Positions 11,306 to 23,574 of a DNA stretch of 64,000 nt are shown piece by piece. The position numbers and the translations under genes were made by a program. Origin of the DNA: Stromatinia cepivora (Eukaryota; Ascomycota; Leotiomycetes; Helotiales; Sclerotiniaceae); contig RCTD01000001.1 of NCBI GenBank assembly GCA_014898415.1, positions 2,108,001-2,172,000 of the forward strand, in the 5' to 3' direction. The number at the start of each line of letters is the position of its first letter. Positions within the stretch are counted from its first letter, which is position 1. Below the pieces are notes generated by a model that did not search any database, was not told the origin of the DNA, and saw nothing but the letters and a program-made list of their open reading frames with translations.

Positions 11306-14300
11306 TTAATCAATCCTCAAAGTATAAGGACTTCCACTTCTCACACTACCTCCTTCACCATTATCAACACTCCTTGGTGATCTGGGCGTGCGTGGTGCTT
11401 GTCCACCCACTCTACCATCACTTTGCCCATGATGATTGATAGGCGAGAAATCCCTAATACTTCCCGCACTACTATCCGCCTTTCCAGCAAACGGTATCGA
11501 TCTTCCGTATCTTGGATCTACCGCTGGCGCTAATCTATATCTCTTGCTGTTATGCTGTGAAGCCTCATCATCAACAATAACAATCATCCATACACCAATT
11601 GCTCCATTAGAACCGATCAGTGGCGTGCAATGAATCCAACGTGGTCGACCTTCCAAATCATCTTTTGTGACCCAACGAACTTTAGCAGTGACACCTCGAC
11701 CATCGGCAAAAGCTTGAGTTAATTCCTCACGGACACGACTGCTGCCTCCTATTTTTGCCATAAAAGGTGATTGTAAAATACCAGGCACTCTGAGGGTTGG
11801 ACTCGCGAATAGAACCCTCAAATTTGGGTATGGACGAACAAGAAGATAATTCTCATATACACCACCAAGTTTTCCACTGATGCGTCCTAGTTGTGGATTT
11901 GGCTTAATACCATCGGGGCTTGTACTCGTAATATGTAATCTCGGTTTATGCCAATTTCCTCTCTGGAAATTGCTGTCAGGATGATCCTCTTCAGTTTCTT
12001 TATGCATTCTTCCTCCCCATTTTCGTACTGTATCCAGCTCTTGCATATTTAACATCTCGCTCAATTCTTGAAATTCGTCTTTTGGGGGTGGTGGTGGAAG
12101 CTCCTCTTGTTCTACATTGGGATTTGCAGCTCGTTCTGCTTCGCGCTCCTCAGCAAGTTCTTCTGCTGCAACAAGACGTTGCAGGGATTCTAATTCGGCG
12201 CATTCTTTAACCAGACCCGAAATATCTACTTGTGCACCAATGAAGTATCGTATTGTTCCCCTGCTATCACATAATGGAGCACACATTAGAAGATTCATGA
12301 AAGGGGATCCATCACGACGACTATTATTTTATTAGCCATCATCTCCAAATAGATTCAGATTAGACTTACTAGTTAAGAAAAGTCTCATAATGTTCTTGAC
12401 CAGCCTCAACCTTCTCTCGAATTCTCCTCACACTGAATGGATTTGTTTTTGGTCCTTGTAAAAATCTACAATTCCTACCAAGGACATAACTCATACCATA
12501 CTGTGTTGTTCGGTGAAATTCTAAGATATGATTAGAACAAATCTTCTATTCAGTCCATCAAAACATACCCTCAGAAGCAAAAACAATGGGATTATCCGGA
12601 CGAGAAGGATCAGTTAAACAAAAGACCTCGGCCAAACCTTCAGAAGCCTCTCTCAAATGTGCCGGTAAAGTTCCAGTAATTCGTCTCTGAATCGATATAC
12701 TGACAGTCTGGATGTATGCCCATGTAATATAAGCAGGAAGATCTTCTCGAACTAAAACGTCAAATGCCTTTGTGGCTTTCTCTTCTAATGCGGCGCTCAT
12801 TGTCTTCGAAGCTGCAGTAGCAGTAAAATCAAAACCTGGAATTGGTTCCAGAGCTTCCGCAATAGCATTGGAATATGAAATGGCTTTGAGAGCTTTAACA
12901 GCATCGAGATAATATATAAGTATAGGAATCGAAGAAGGTCTCTGAGCGCCTAGAAAAGAAGTGAATCTTAAAAGTAATGAAGGATCACTGAAAATCATTC
13001 GTAGATGCTCAGTTGAAAAGAGTTGTTCTGATCTTTTTTCTAGAGAAAATCGTTTGCCTCCCGTCTCAGTTGCCGACACGAGATCAAAAGATCCAGGATC
13101 AACATCCTCCTCATTCAATGGCTCCAAGGTTTCTCCTTCCTCCAGCACCCCTGTTTTCTGTAACGGTGGTAGAGATGTGGCATTTGTTTGATAGGAAGAA
13201 ACGGAACCAGCTCGAGAACGCGAGCGCCCCGTCGAAGGCGAAGATATTGATAGTTGTGAAGATAATATACTTGGCCTTGAATCTCTGATTTCCACACGCT
13301 CCTCTCTTTCCGGCATTTCAAATTGATCTTGAGAATGTTCTCCAGTCTCGCGGTGTTCTTCGTTGTAAAGACTACTACTAGAATGCGTTAACTGATTTTG
13401 TAAGTACAAATAATTATGTTTAAGGCTCACCTTGTCCGTTCAGGGATATCAACTTGAGCTTGTAAAACTTTTGCTGATTTGTCGGATGCGGGTGATGCAG
13501 TTCCCTTTCTCTGACTGTTAGGGTCGAATGCTCTGTCCAACGAAAGTCTTCTTGGTCGATTGCCTTGGGATGGCCCTGCCAGGTGTTGTCCTCCCGCTGG
13601 TCTATGTGGTTTATAGAATGGTATATCTTTCACTTCTGCGCCACCCTCTTCCTCTCCGGGACTTGCTTCGTCGATTCTGATTGGGGGTGTAAAGGTAGGA
13701 GTTTTTCCATAAGCATGTATTCCCGCACGACGATCTGCTAAATTCTGAATGTTCATCTCCGCAGATGTAGGAGACGTCGACTGGTTAGGATGAGGAAACT
13801 AGTTGTCGCGAGATTGATGTCAGTTTAATTATAGAAGGATATCTCATCTTATCTTTTCCCAAATTCTCAATCAAGTATCAATGATTGAATGTACTGCGCT
13901 TTATGACATAGATAATATCAGATAAAATTAATTGACACTTTAAAGCAGTTCCCTTCTCCGCAATCTCAAACATTCGACCGGGTTAATTCCCCGATGAAAA
14001 TCAATAGTGAGAAAAAGGTCAAGATTGAAGAGGGGTAATTAAAGCTTGGTGAAGGGTGGAGAAAACAAAGTGATGATCATCGACATACATGAGATATATC
14101 CTGAAGGCTATTCCTCCTCTTCTGCTTCAAATGTTTCCACATCTATGCAACTAGCAAAGAAGGTCCTCTTCAATTTAAGTATTATGATAATATATTATTC
14201 CAATGGTAGAATGAAAAAGAGATCCAAGATGAAAAACCCACCAAAGGGGACGGATTGCAAATGCTGAGTAGTTATGACATACCAAAGAGAAAATAGGAGG

Positions 14301-14480
14301 AGACTTTATTTGAGGAGCATTTCCGAACCCATTTCCAATTCCATTTCCACTTCCACCAATAATAGTACCAACAGCAGAACCGGGACCAGCACGAACACGA
14401 ACACCACCAGAACCATATGCACGTCCTTGTCTTTGGAGGGGTTGTGATTGATCTCCAATGTTTGTTGATCTCTTCGACAT
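11306..14480 (-). CDS. RGS-LOV blue-light photoreceptor (BcLOV4-type), five exons
   Basis: Proposed exons (minus strand): 14480-14283, 13798-13431, 13377-12569, 12520-12370, 12320-11306; all phases agree and give 846 residues. An RGS domain lies at about residues 308-414 and a LOV (PAS) domain at about 432-545. The LOV signature GRNCRFLQ is encoded in exon 4, with the flavin-adduct cysteine at about residue 476. A coiled, Glu/Arg-rich linker follows, then a ~300-residue C-terminal region (PAS-like fold possible) and a Ser/Arg-rich tail. Known RGS-LOV proteins bind FMN and move to anionic membrane lipids in blue light; here that is family knowledge. The N-terminus is low-complexity and Gly-rich. 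Intron 1 is long (484 nt) and ends with a good branch site (ACTGAC) and CTAG. The acceptor of intron 2 is a tandem TAGTAG. The first exon is the least certain part. Confidence 0.9.
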
Positions 14481-17024
14481 GACGAATCCTTGGGAATTTG
14501 TGGGAAAACGTGAAGGTCTAGGATGTTGGACGAATCAAAATAAAGAATTAAAAAGAATCCATGTGGCCATGTAGTTTAAAAAGTGGAAAGGGAAAAATCA
14601 AGAGGAGGTTTAATCCTAGTTAGTCAATTTTTGGGTTTGTACCTGGTTGAGACTCAAGAGAGGAAAGAACGGAAGCTGCCAAGAAGAGATTTAGCCCATC
14701 TATTTCCTCATTTGATCAATTTTTCATTACCAGTATGATGGAGATACTAGGTATACTTCGAGGATCAGAGGGAAAACGTGATTCGCGGCGGCCAAATTAA
14801 GTAGGAACTAGATGGGTGCTCAGACTAATTCGGTGATTATTGAAGTAAGTTAGAGGCGTATTTTAATGAAATCATTGACCGGTTGAGCGACGGGGGGGTT
14901 AAAAAGTCTAGATTTAAGATCCAGATTCCCTGTTCATCCAATCTTTCGAATAAGAGTATAGGTATTTTATAAGAGAACAACCGGACACTATAATGATAAT
15001 GTATAGGAAAGCCATGGCAAAAGTATCTTGCACACCAGAAAGATCTCATAAACTCTCTCATCGACACCAATCCATCATACATACCCAGGTCATTCCATGT
15101 ACCTAGCTACCTAGCTACCACCTAGCTACCACCTACCTACCACCTAACTACCACCTAGCTACCACCTAGCTACCACCTACCTACCACCTACCTACCACCT
15201 ACCTAGTAATAGAAAAAGAAATGAAATCGCCTTGTGAAATGTATTAACCTCCTCTCACAAGTAATACTCCAACCAATCCATCCAATTGCAACATTTTCCA
15301 GTTCTTTGCCTCCCACGCCCTCTCATATATCCATCACAGCTGAAGCGATACACTGTTACTGGTTACTGGTTACTAGTAAACGTTTCAATTGTTGTAACAT
15401 ATGTCCCGGTAGATAGGTAGTACACAGAAACTGAGACAAGAAACCGATACAACGGTGTTGTTTCGTAATGGTGAAGGTAACAACGGTAGATCCGAACTTC
15501 CCCATCATGACAATACCACATGATTGCTTACTTTCTTTTTCTTATTCTCCTCGAGAACAGCATATCGGTGAATACATTTTTTAATACTTGACGAGGAAAA
15601 GTAATATCTCCATCTACTTACCTCTTTTCGTCAATTCAACTTTTCTATCCATCGGTGCGCCAATACTTAATCTCGCCCATACCAAAGAAAACGAAATGCC
15701 GTCCTGAAGCTCGGGTACCTGATCTATCAGATATCAATTCCTCAAACCGACCATAGTGACCCATTCATAGCATTTTGTTCTCGGGGTTCGGCTTCGGTAC
15801 AAGGAAAAAGGAGTTGATCGATTTCAATCCATCACAATTTATAATACAGCAATCGTGAAAATATATGAAGAATCGGGATTGCAATCGAAGGAGTGAGCCA
15901 GTGGAAAATTAAAAAACGAGTCAAAGCCTCAAAGGGTTATCCATGGGTAATGGTACTCAAGGTACGACCCATTGTGGGATGTATGTAATCTTACTCCGTA
16001 TGTTTTATCCTATTGGATCATTTGAATATGGTCCTTGCACACCTTGGAAATTTGGAATAACTTCAAGGTTCGTACTTTTTCGTTTTTACATCTCGGCATC
16101 ATCTATTAGTGCTTGAATTTCATCTCCGAGGATATTCATATTCGTACTCTGTACACTATTTGATGGGAGAATAAACATTGGTGGTTTGATATTCACGGAT
16201 ACAACAACCTCACCTCGGAACTACTCCCAGATGATTACTATGTATGGTATCTTTATAATCATCAGAAACTTTCGAACTGTTCGAGGACTGTAATAGAGTC
16301 TTCGAAATTACTAGTATCAATATTCATTATTGATAGATTGCGAACACAATCCATATTACATTACACTACATTAATCCATATCAAGGATTTCATCCGCTAT
16401 TATCATTTACATTCGAATTTCGGCTCCCTCCCAATTCCAAAATCAGACTCCAAATCAACTCAACCTGCAGCTCTAGTTCTTCGCCCATTATTTCAATAAA
16501 GTTATCTCCACAATCCACATCCACACTTGAAATGCTTTTTCTGTACAAGGGCACGGTCAGGAAGTATGACAGCGGCTGTCAAAGACCCTGAACCCTACAC
16601 GTGATGGACATGTGGTCTTTGCTCTGGTGACAGTGTGCGAGTGTGCGAGTGTGCGGGATCATTCAAGGACATGAGGATAAGGTTGGAAGTAACCTGAATG
16701 AGAGATTGGAAAGAGATTTTTGGGGGCCAAGATCCGGAACACTAACAAATCGTGCAAGGTTACGGGAGCAACCTTCCTACGTGGAGTCAATAATGCCAGA
16801 GTTTTAGGTCGTCGATCCGTCCCGCTTAAATTAAGACTTCCCTTGTTTACTCCGTATCATATGGCGTTAATTTGAAGTGACTCTTTTTCGAAAAATTTCA
16901 TAACCAAGTGCCATGATATCAAAGCCGAGCGAGGTCATCTCAAGCTTAACATATCTACTCGATATGGCCGAGTTGAACCTTGAAAAGGCAAGACAATTAC
17001 ACAATGATGAATCCACGTCTGCCA
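14481..17024. other. Intergenic, 2.5 kb: promoter side of RGS-LOV
   Basis: No convincing coding region on either strand. It should contain the RGS-LOV promoter (from 14481 up) and the 3' end of the DUF3431 gene (near 17024). It contains the CTAC-rich minisatellite at 15101-15206 and a short GTGTGCGA triplication near 16631-16655. The ORFs seen are short and low-complexity. Confidence 0.6.
15101..15206. repeat. Imperfect minisatellite of CCTAGCTACCA-type units
   Basis: About 106 bp of ACCTAGCTACC / ACCTACCTACC units of 8-11 bp arranged irregularly. Similar GTAGGTAGGT stretches occur at about 18970-19000. Confidence 0.85.
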
Positions 17025-18251
17025 TTAAAATCCATCTCCATCTTTCCATTCTCTACCAGCTTCTTTCGCTCGATTAGGGGCGACATCGCCACGTTGCATT
17101 GCTTCTTCTTTGGTTATTTCGAGCCAACGTTGAATTTCATTAACCTCCTTCTCTAGCTTTTCATTTATCGCGGGATCAGGCTTTTCCAAAGTCGCAATTT
17201 CTGCTTCCCTTCCTTCATCTATCAAGTTCTGCATCTCTTCATTTCTTATATCCCATTCCTCTATTTGAACATTCAGATTGTCCTTTTCAGTTTGGTTATC
17301 CAAATAAGCCTGATATTCCATTTCTCCCCCAAAGCAAATACCATATCCATCACAATAGCAAATATGTTCCTTTGGACATAATGTAGTTTGCCCAGAGAAA
17401 ACAAATTGCCAAATATATTCCCACACTCTACCACTTATGAAATCTGATAACTCTGTTCTCAACAACCAATCTCGATAGAAAATATATCTTGCTAGTGGCA
17501 AAGTTCGAATTCTTTCTTTCGAAACCGCAAATTGTGCGCAACAAGGTTGTGCAAGTACACTTGGAACAGGTTCAAGTGGGAAAAGTTCTAACCATGCTCT
17601 TGCCATAATAGTCTGCTCTTGTTTATTATCATCCTCTTCCACTATTCCTGGATGCATCCAATCTGGACATCCTGGATGCCAATGACACCGTAAATTCATA
17701 TATCCTTCTCGTATAACACGTTCGGAAGAGAGTCTCGAGATCATTTGAGCCGAATCGAGATCGAGAAGTTCATTGTTATGCCATGTCGTCTGATGAGAAT
17801 GCATGAATATGCTAACATCCGAAAGGTTGTTATAATTCTCAATTATATACGAAAGGTATATCATAACTTCGTGTCCTTTATTCTTTGGAGGATGATATTC
17901 GGCTTTGGGATCATCGGCCGTATATATGGTTGATTGAATAGTACTATCATTTTCGAAATTTTCTTTAACCCAATTCACATCTTCTTTTGTCGTGCTTGCG
18001 ATAACGAGCATTTTCGAATATTTTGCAGGATATGGCTTGACGATACCTGGACGGAATGATATTGGCTTTTGTGTTTCTTGCATCGTCCTCCATTTCGTAC
18101 TAGACAGCCTCACACCATTATACCATTGACCAGCTTCTAACTCCGTCGGTATCCATCTGGTGTTGAGATACAATGGTTTGAAAAGCAAGAATAAAAAAGC
18201 AGCTGTCAGTATCGAAGCAAACGGGATAAGTTTCTTTGGAAAAGGCATCAT
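17025..18251 (-). CDS. DUF3431 family protein, type II membrane protein
   Basis: Single exon, 408 residues. The start chosen is the first ATG of an ATG-ATG pair (18251); the open frame extends upstream but without another ATG. A hydrophobic segment at about residues 10-30 (IPFASILTAAFLFLLF) gives a signal anchor. The body carries features I recall for DUF3431 (PF11913): the D-V-S-I-F-M-H-S-H-Q segment, CHWHPGCP and CCAQFAVSKERI, and a conserved W-E-Y-I-W. The last ~70 residues are an acidic, coiled-coil-like tail (EKEVNEIQRWLEITKEEAM). The family is often found with glycosyltransferase-like proteins in fungi, but its reaction is unknown; I do not assign one. Confidence 0.9.
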   Translation of the reverse strand: MMPFPKKLIPFASILTAAFLFLLFKPLYLNTRWIPTELEAGQWYNGVRLSSTKWRTMQETQKPISFRPGIVKPYPAKYSKMLVIASTTKEDVNWVKENFENDSTIQSTIYTADDPKAEYHPPKNKGHEVMIYLSYIIENYNNLSDVSIFMHSHQTTWHNNELLDLDSAQMISRLSSERVIREGYMNLRCHWHPGCPDWMHPGIVEEDDNKQEQTIMARAWLELFPLEPVPSVLAQPCCAQFAVSKERIRTLPLARYIFYRDWLLRTELSDFISGRVWEYIWQFVFSGQTTLCPKEHICYCDGYGICFGGEMEYQAYLDNQTEKDNLNVQIEEWDIRNEEMQNLIDEGREAEIATLEKPDPAINEKLEKEVNEIQRWLEITKEEAMQRGDVAPNRAKEAGREWKDGDGF

Positions 18252-21200
18252 CAAGTAGGAGACCAATTGACCAGCAAAATAAGAAGCAAAGTTTTAATTC
18301 TTCCTATTCATCATCTCAACTTAATTTACAAAAATCCCTCAAAATTAAATTTTCATCCATCGTTCCTATCGTTCACTCAAATACAAATTCTAGCATCAAT
18401 AACCATCACAGACCGATCTTGCCAAAATTACGAAAACATATCATATCAAAGAATGAAAGCATGAAAGAATGACGGAAGGAGACCTTTTTAAACTCTCCTC
18501 GATCCGTTCTAAGCGATAAGGTTCTACAGTAGGCGGTTCCAGCCATTCTTTCCGTTTTGGGAGGTAACGAGAAGCGAAGAATATTGAATGAATGGGTGAA
18601 TGAATGAATGAATGCGGTGAAGAACTAATCGGAATGTACGAATTTTTTAAGATGGAAATTGGAAATTCGGGGTTCGAGATTTTGACTAAGCGAGGAATGT
18701 AGAGATGGGAGATGGGCGCCATTTGATTGATGGATGCGGGGATTTCCTAGGATTGAATTGGATTGAAGTAATAATTTTTAAAGAAAGCTGCTTTCAATTA
18801 TATGATGATGGATGGATTTATTTTTAGATGTAGAGAGATAGATGCAAGAAGAGATGCGGTAGATTGTAATTGTGATATGAAGGGTTGGGAAGTCAAATAG
18901 GATTATCGTGGAGATAGATACGCATATAGAAATTAACGTTTAGAGGGAACGATGTTATGACGAAAACAGTAGGTAGGTAGATACTAGGTAGGTAGGTATG
19001 CATGCTAGTTTCCTGGGATTTTAAGAAAAGAAAGAGTGGAATGTGAAATTACTTTTGGGAGTAGAAGTCTAGGTATTTTATGGTGTGTAAATAAGGAATT
19101 TATAAGTGTTTGTTTATTTGTAGGAGATGAGAGATGGGGGATGGGGGATGAGAAATAGATATATTGTGATTTAGTATACTATAGTATACCACAGTATAAT
19201 ATTTGAGTTTTATTTTATTTCTTCTTATATATATATATATAAAGAAAATCTAACTAATATCTAATACCTAACAAATATAAAAGATATCGATATTTTTCAT
19301 TCATCACTATTAACTATTCTCTCTCTCTATTACACATTCATATCCAGATATTTAACTCATCCGCCACCTCCCATCCCATCACTTCTCATCAATTACCTCC
19401 CAAATCAAATCGATTACCTTTCATTTTATAACCTCCCATCCATCAAATACCTCTCATTCATCGCCTCTCAAATCAAATCCCTCTCAATAAATACGATATA
19501 CTCTTTTGAATACCTATTTTATTATACTCGGTTCGATTCGATTACAGGATATTATCCTTTTATGATTATAAAGTGTATTTATTTACTTATTTATTTATTT
19601 GTCTTTAGTTTTATCTTGTTTTGATGATGGAGATGATAGAGATAGGAGGGGTAGAAGGGGTAGAAAGAATAAAAAGAAGAATAAAACTATATTTGATGAT
19701 TTGATAATAAAAATTACATTCATTTATTTGAATATATATAAAATCTGATTCAGATTCAGAATGAATATATAATAAAAGTAATATGATGATATTTAATAAT
19801 GATATATATGTAATATACTTGATATGTATTTATAAATCCAATTCAAGGAGATTGGATGAGTAGATGAATAGGCGAAGAGTAGATATAGGTATTAATGTAA
19901 GGATTAGAGTATGAGAGGTGTTGTATTGTGTTATACTGGGTTATGTATATGCGCTGGTATGAGAAGTATTGCAAGGTTGTTTTTAGATAATGTATTTGGT
20001 GGTGATTTTGTGTGATTTTTGGGGAAGTGTTGTTGTAGTTGTGGTTGTAGTATATGGTTAGCCTTAAGTAGTGTATAGGTATCTAGATAGGTAGCTATAA
20101 AAGACACTTAATTGTAACTCAATACTATTCAGCTGCTTTAATCTAATTTAACTTAATCAGACAAAAATCTTATCCGATCTAGAACTAGCAACCCAAGCAA
20201 ACGAGATAGCGGACCGACCAGTCAGTCAACCTTAACGAGATTATCGCGTATGCATGTGCTTATGGTAATATTAAGTAAAATTTGAGAGAGGGGTTTTGGG
20301 TGTACAGTTCAGTGAGCGGATTATTGGATTGATGTATAGGGATCGGTAGATATAAGGATGAGATGGGGTGAAAGTAGATTTGGTTTACTGTTATATAGTA
20401 AAAGCTAGTACCACTACTAATCATCAATACGCATCAAGCAATCATAATATTATATTTGCTTGAAGAACTCCAAAGAAAGGAAATACGATATCTATCTACC
20501 GAAAGTATAAAATGAATAAATAGATTCGGTTTAAATTTCAGTAAGAGAGGTATATATATATATTAGAAATTCTGAAAATCATAAGATTATATTTCCATAT
20601 TATATATTACAAGATTCTTCTTTGGCGTCTTTTATAAATTGTTGAGCTCGGGAGAGATATTTCATATTTCACTATATACAACTACTCTTTTTCTCGCTCA
20701 GATAGGTATTTATGATTGATATACTATCTCGAGCTCCATCTTCATATATAATCCAAATATACCACAAAGCAGCACCCTACCCCGCTCCTCCAAAGTTCTC
20801 TCCCCCTTTTCCTCCTCTTCACCCCCTCCTCCTCAAACCACCCCGCCCCCCACACCAAACCACAAACCAACCCTGCCATGCCTGCACGCACCTACAGCAA
20901 CATTATCCCTCCAGCTTCCAGAACATACCATCCTACCTACACCTACGCCATCTCCTCCAGCTTCAGCAGCGACACCCCAATCGCAACACCTTACCTTATA
21001 TCGTACCCTCTATTAATACCAATATCTGCCATCAAACAATACATATATAAACCTCACATTTTATATTATACACATCTAAATCACGAATAACAATCAACTT
21101 AACCACAAATCCCATCCAAGTCAAAGAACAGAAATATCGATAAAAAATTTAAAAAATTTAAATGTCGATTTGAATAAATCAAGTTAAGTTAAATCAAGTT

Positions 21201-21521
21201 AAATCAAATCAATTCAAGATCAAACCGAGGAGAAATAAAATGAATGATATATTAATATGATACAGATACCTATCTTGTATTTGGGTGCTGGGTGAGGGTG
21301 AAGATTGTTTAATATTCGAAGAGTCGAGAATACCACTGGAACTTTTTTATTTCTTCTAAAGTTTCAATTGTAATTGTAGTTAGTTATTGTTACTTTAAAC
21401 TTATTATCTCACACATTCCCTCTTCTTCTTCCCCCCTTCCACTTTCCACCTCCATCTTCCACCCTCAAAATCCTCATCCCTCATCTTACTCCTCATCTCC
21501 CTTCCTCCTCCATCTCAAAAA
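18252..21521. other. Intergenic, 3.3 kb, no gene seen
   Basis: No gene seen. Contents include a GAAT microsatellite (about 18594-18613), GTAGGTAG runs near 18970, TA-rich runs around 19228, a C-rich coding-like but low-complexity stretch near 20780-20980, and TTAAATCAAG-type near-repeats around 21180-21220. Open frames here are short and biased in composition. The 18.25-18.7 kb part should hold the DUF3431 promoter. Confidence 0.55.
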
Positions 21522-23574
21522 CTAAAATCCACCACAGTCCTCACCCGGCACACAGAATCCAAATCCACCCTCTCCTTCCAAACCAGTAATGACAATTTTC
21601 CCTCTTTCATTCACTTTCTCCTCGCCTAATTTCTCTCCGTTTTGCTTTTCCTCATCTAGTTTTTCCTCTCCTATATTCTCTTTTTCCTTCATCTCTGTCT
21701 CTGTTTCCTTTACCTTTTCTTCCTTCTTCTCCTCCTCCTCAGTTGTTTTTGAGGTGGAGTTGGAGCTACTATCACGAGCGGTAATGGATGAACTGGAAGT
21801 CATGGATGTGCTGGATGTTGCTGCTGGAGTGTTAGTCTCGATTAAACACCCATGAAAAGAAAGTGAAAGTGAGGAGTATGAAAGGAAAATAAGGTTGATA
21901 TAGATGACTTACATTTCTTCCCATCAACATGACCCAAGTCCCTTGATGGATCAATGATATTTCTCAGTCTCTTTTTCAATTCTTTGGTTTCTGGTTTTAT
22001 ACCACGATTAGTAATCTATCCATTCCCTCATATTTTTTCTTCTAACAAGAATCGATTCATAATCCTGTTCAAAAGCCCCATCCATTCTTCTACTGAAATT
22101 CCAATCGTTCTATTTAAGATTTCTCAGGCAGAAGAAAAGAAGATAAAAGAAGGAAAGACAAACCAGGAAATCCACCCTCACTCTTCCGATCCCAAAGTGT
22201 ATGTTTCAATATCTTCACATCTTTCTCTCCTTCTTCCTTCACGTTCTTCTCGGCTTCTCCTTCCGTATTGCCAGTAGTATTCGCATTTGTAAATAATTCA
22301 ACAATAAATATACCACCAGTACTAGGTTGGAGAGCGACTTCTCCGATGTCATTTTCGAAGGTTGAGAGAAGTTCTTGGGCAAACTATATGAGGTTGTTAG
22401 TAGGGTGGTTTCTGCTGGATGAGTGGTCTTTGGGGTTGAGTTTGTGTTTTTGGGAAATAAGAGAGAGTTTGAGTAATGAGGACGAAGGAGGTGGGATGTA
22501 GAAGAAGGATACAGAAAGGAGGATAGCAGAATATAGAGGTAGATAGAGAAAACAGATAAAATTCATGCCGCCACTTATGACAACCAAGAAAAAGTTGGGG
22601 CTCGGCACCCAGAATTAAGTCAATAAATAACTATACAAGCAGTAGCAAGATGACTTCAGTCTCCCATGTCTACCAACCCATCATACCACTTTGAAGTGCG
22701 ATGGCCTTGACATCTCCCCGCTCTCTAGATATTTGTCCTAGACAGATAAGGGTCATTCATATCTATATTTAGTGAGTGTAATGAGGAAGAGAAAATCACC
22801 GATAAAAAGATAGAGAAAAGGGGCATTCTCGTCGGTTATTCCCCCTCCTCGATGGTATAGATCGATCATATTATGATAGCTATCCATGAGTGGAACATAT
22901 CGCGGAACTGAGCAATATCGGCGGAATCGATATCGATTAGCGGTGGAACTCTGAAACTACAGAGGATGGGAACTACCATCCCATTCATCCCATGCCATCT
23001 ATTGGATATCCCATCCATCCGCAAAACCAAGAATTCAAGTAAATCCTTGATATCAAGCACCTTGCAAGATTTCTCTTCCTCCCCACTTATCACCACTCTT
23101 CGCATCATCTCATTTCATCTGGTCATCCAATCCAACTTTCCAAATAAAACCGCCTCTCTTTCCTTTCAAACACGACTCCCATATAAAACCACCACCTCAA
23201 GATTCCTCATAACCCTTCTATTCTCCATATCCATGATCCATGATCCATATCCATCATCCACATCTCATCCTCCCACCTCCCAAACATTAAACTACCTAGT
23301 AGCCATACAATAGGATTTGGCACTTGCACGAATCCCAATACTCATTCATACCATTCCATACCATAAAACAACAAACAACCAAAAAAACCATAAACAAACA
23401 AGCAACCCCCCCCCCCCCCCACGAACCAAAAAATGACTAAAATAAATAAAATACACATACATAAGCAGCCCTAAGCAACCACCGACACTGCGTACAAAAT
23501 GTAATCGTCACACGAGGAAGTTTAATTCCCAGCGCACCCACACCATTTTCAGATACCATTGGTGTTTTATCCAT
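21522..23574 (-). CDS. Rdx/SelW-like family protein with CxxC motif, four exons, one 1,077-nt intron
   Basis: Proposed exons: 23574-23461, 22383-22164, 21990-21913, 21823-21522; phases agree and give 237 residues. Exon 1 carries FCTQCRWLLRAAY, the CxxC redox motif of the SelT/SelW/SelH (Rdx, PF10262) fold, cysteines at 27 and 30. Exon 2 continues with FAQELLSTF, GEVALQPSTGGIF and LWDRKSEGGFP; exon 3 with ETKELKKRLRNIIDPSRDLG, which are family blocks in the right order. Exon 4 is a low-complexity Ser then Glu/Lys-rich tail ending CVPGEDCGGF. The second cysteine position is TGT, so it uses Cys, not Sec. A thiol-based redox role is family inference. Intron 1 is far longer than usual for this genome. 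The last acceptor is a CAGCAG tandem, so one residue (Ser/Ala) is optional. Confidence 0.85.
22384..23460 (-). other. 1,077-nt intron of the Rdx-like gene
   Basis: Donor GTATGTGT at 23460 and acceptor CATATAG ending at 22384. The join restores the family sequence RAAY-FAQELLSTF without a missing residue. The intron contains a run of 15 C (23406-23420), about 40 nt inside the donor, and TGATCCA repeats near 23235. No second gene is visible inside on either strand. Confidence 0.75.

Noticed and set aside
18252..18266. Upstream extension of the DUF3431 protein (MVSYL...)
   Set aside because: The first codon is TTG; the ATG pair at 18251/18248 is the natural start.
19520..19550. GGTTCGATTC as a tRNA B box
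   Set aside because: No A box, acceptor stem or cloverleaf can be formed around it. No tRNA gene was found in the window.
20712..21050. 112-codon Pro/His-rich ORF
   Set aside because: Translation of a C-rich low-complexity stretch; two frames are open together.
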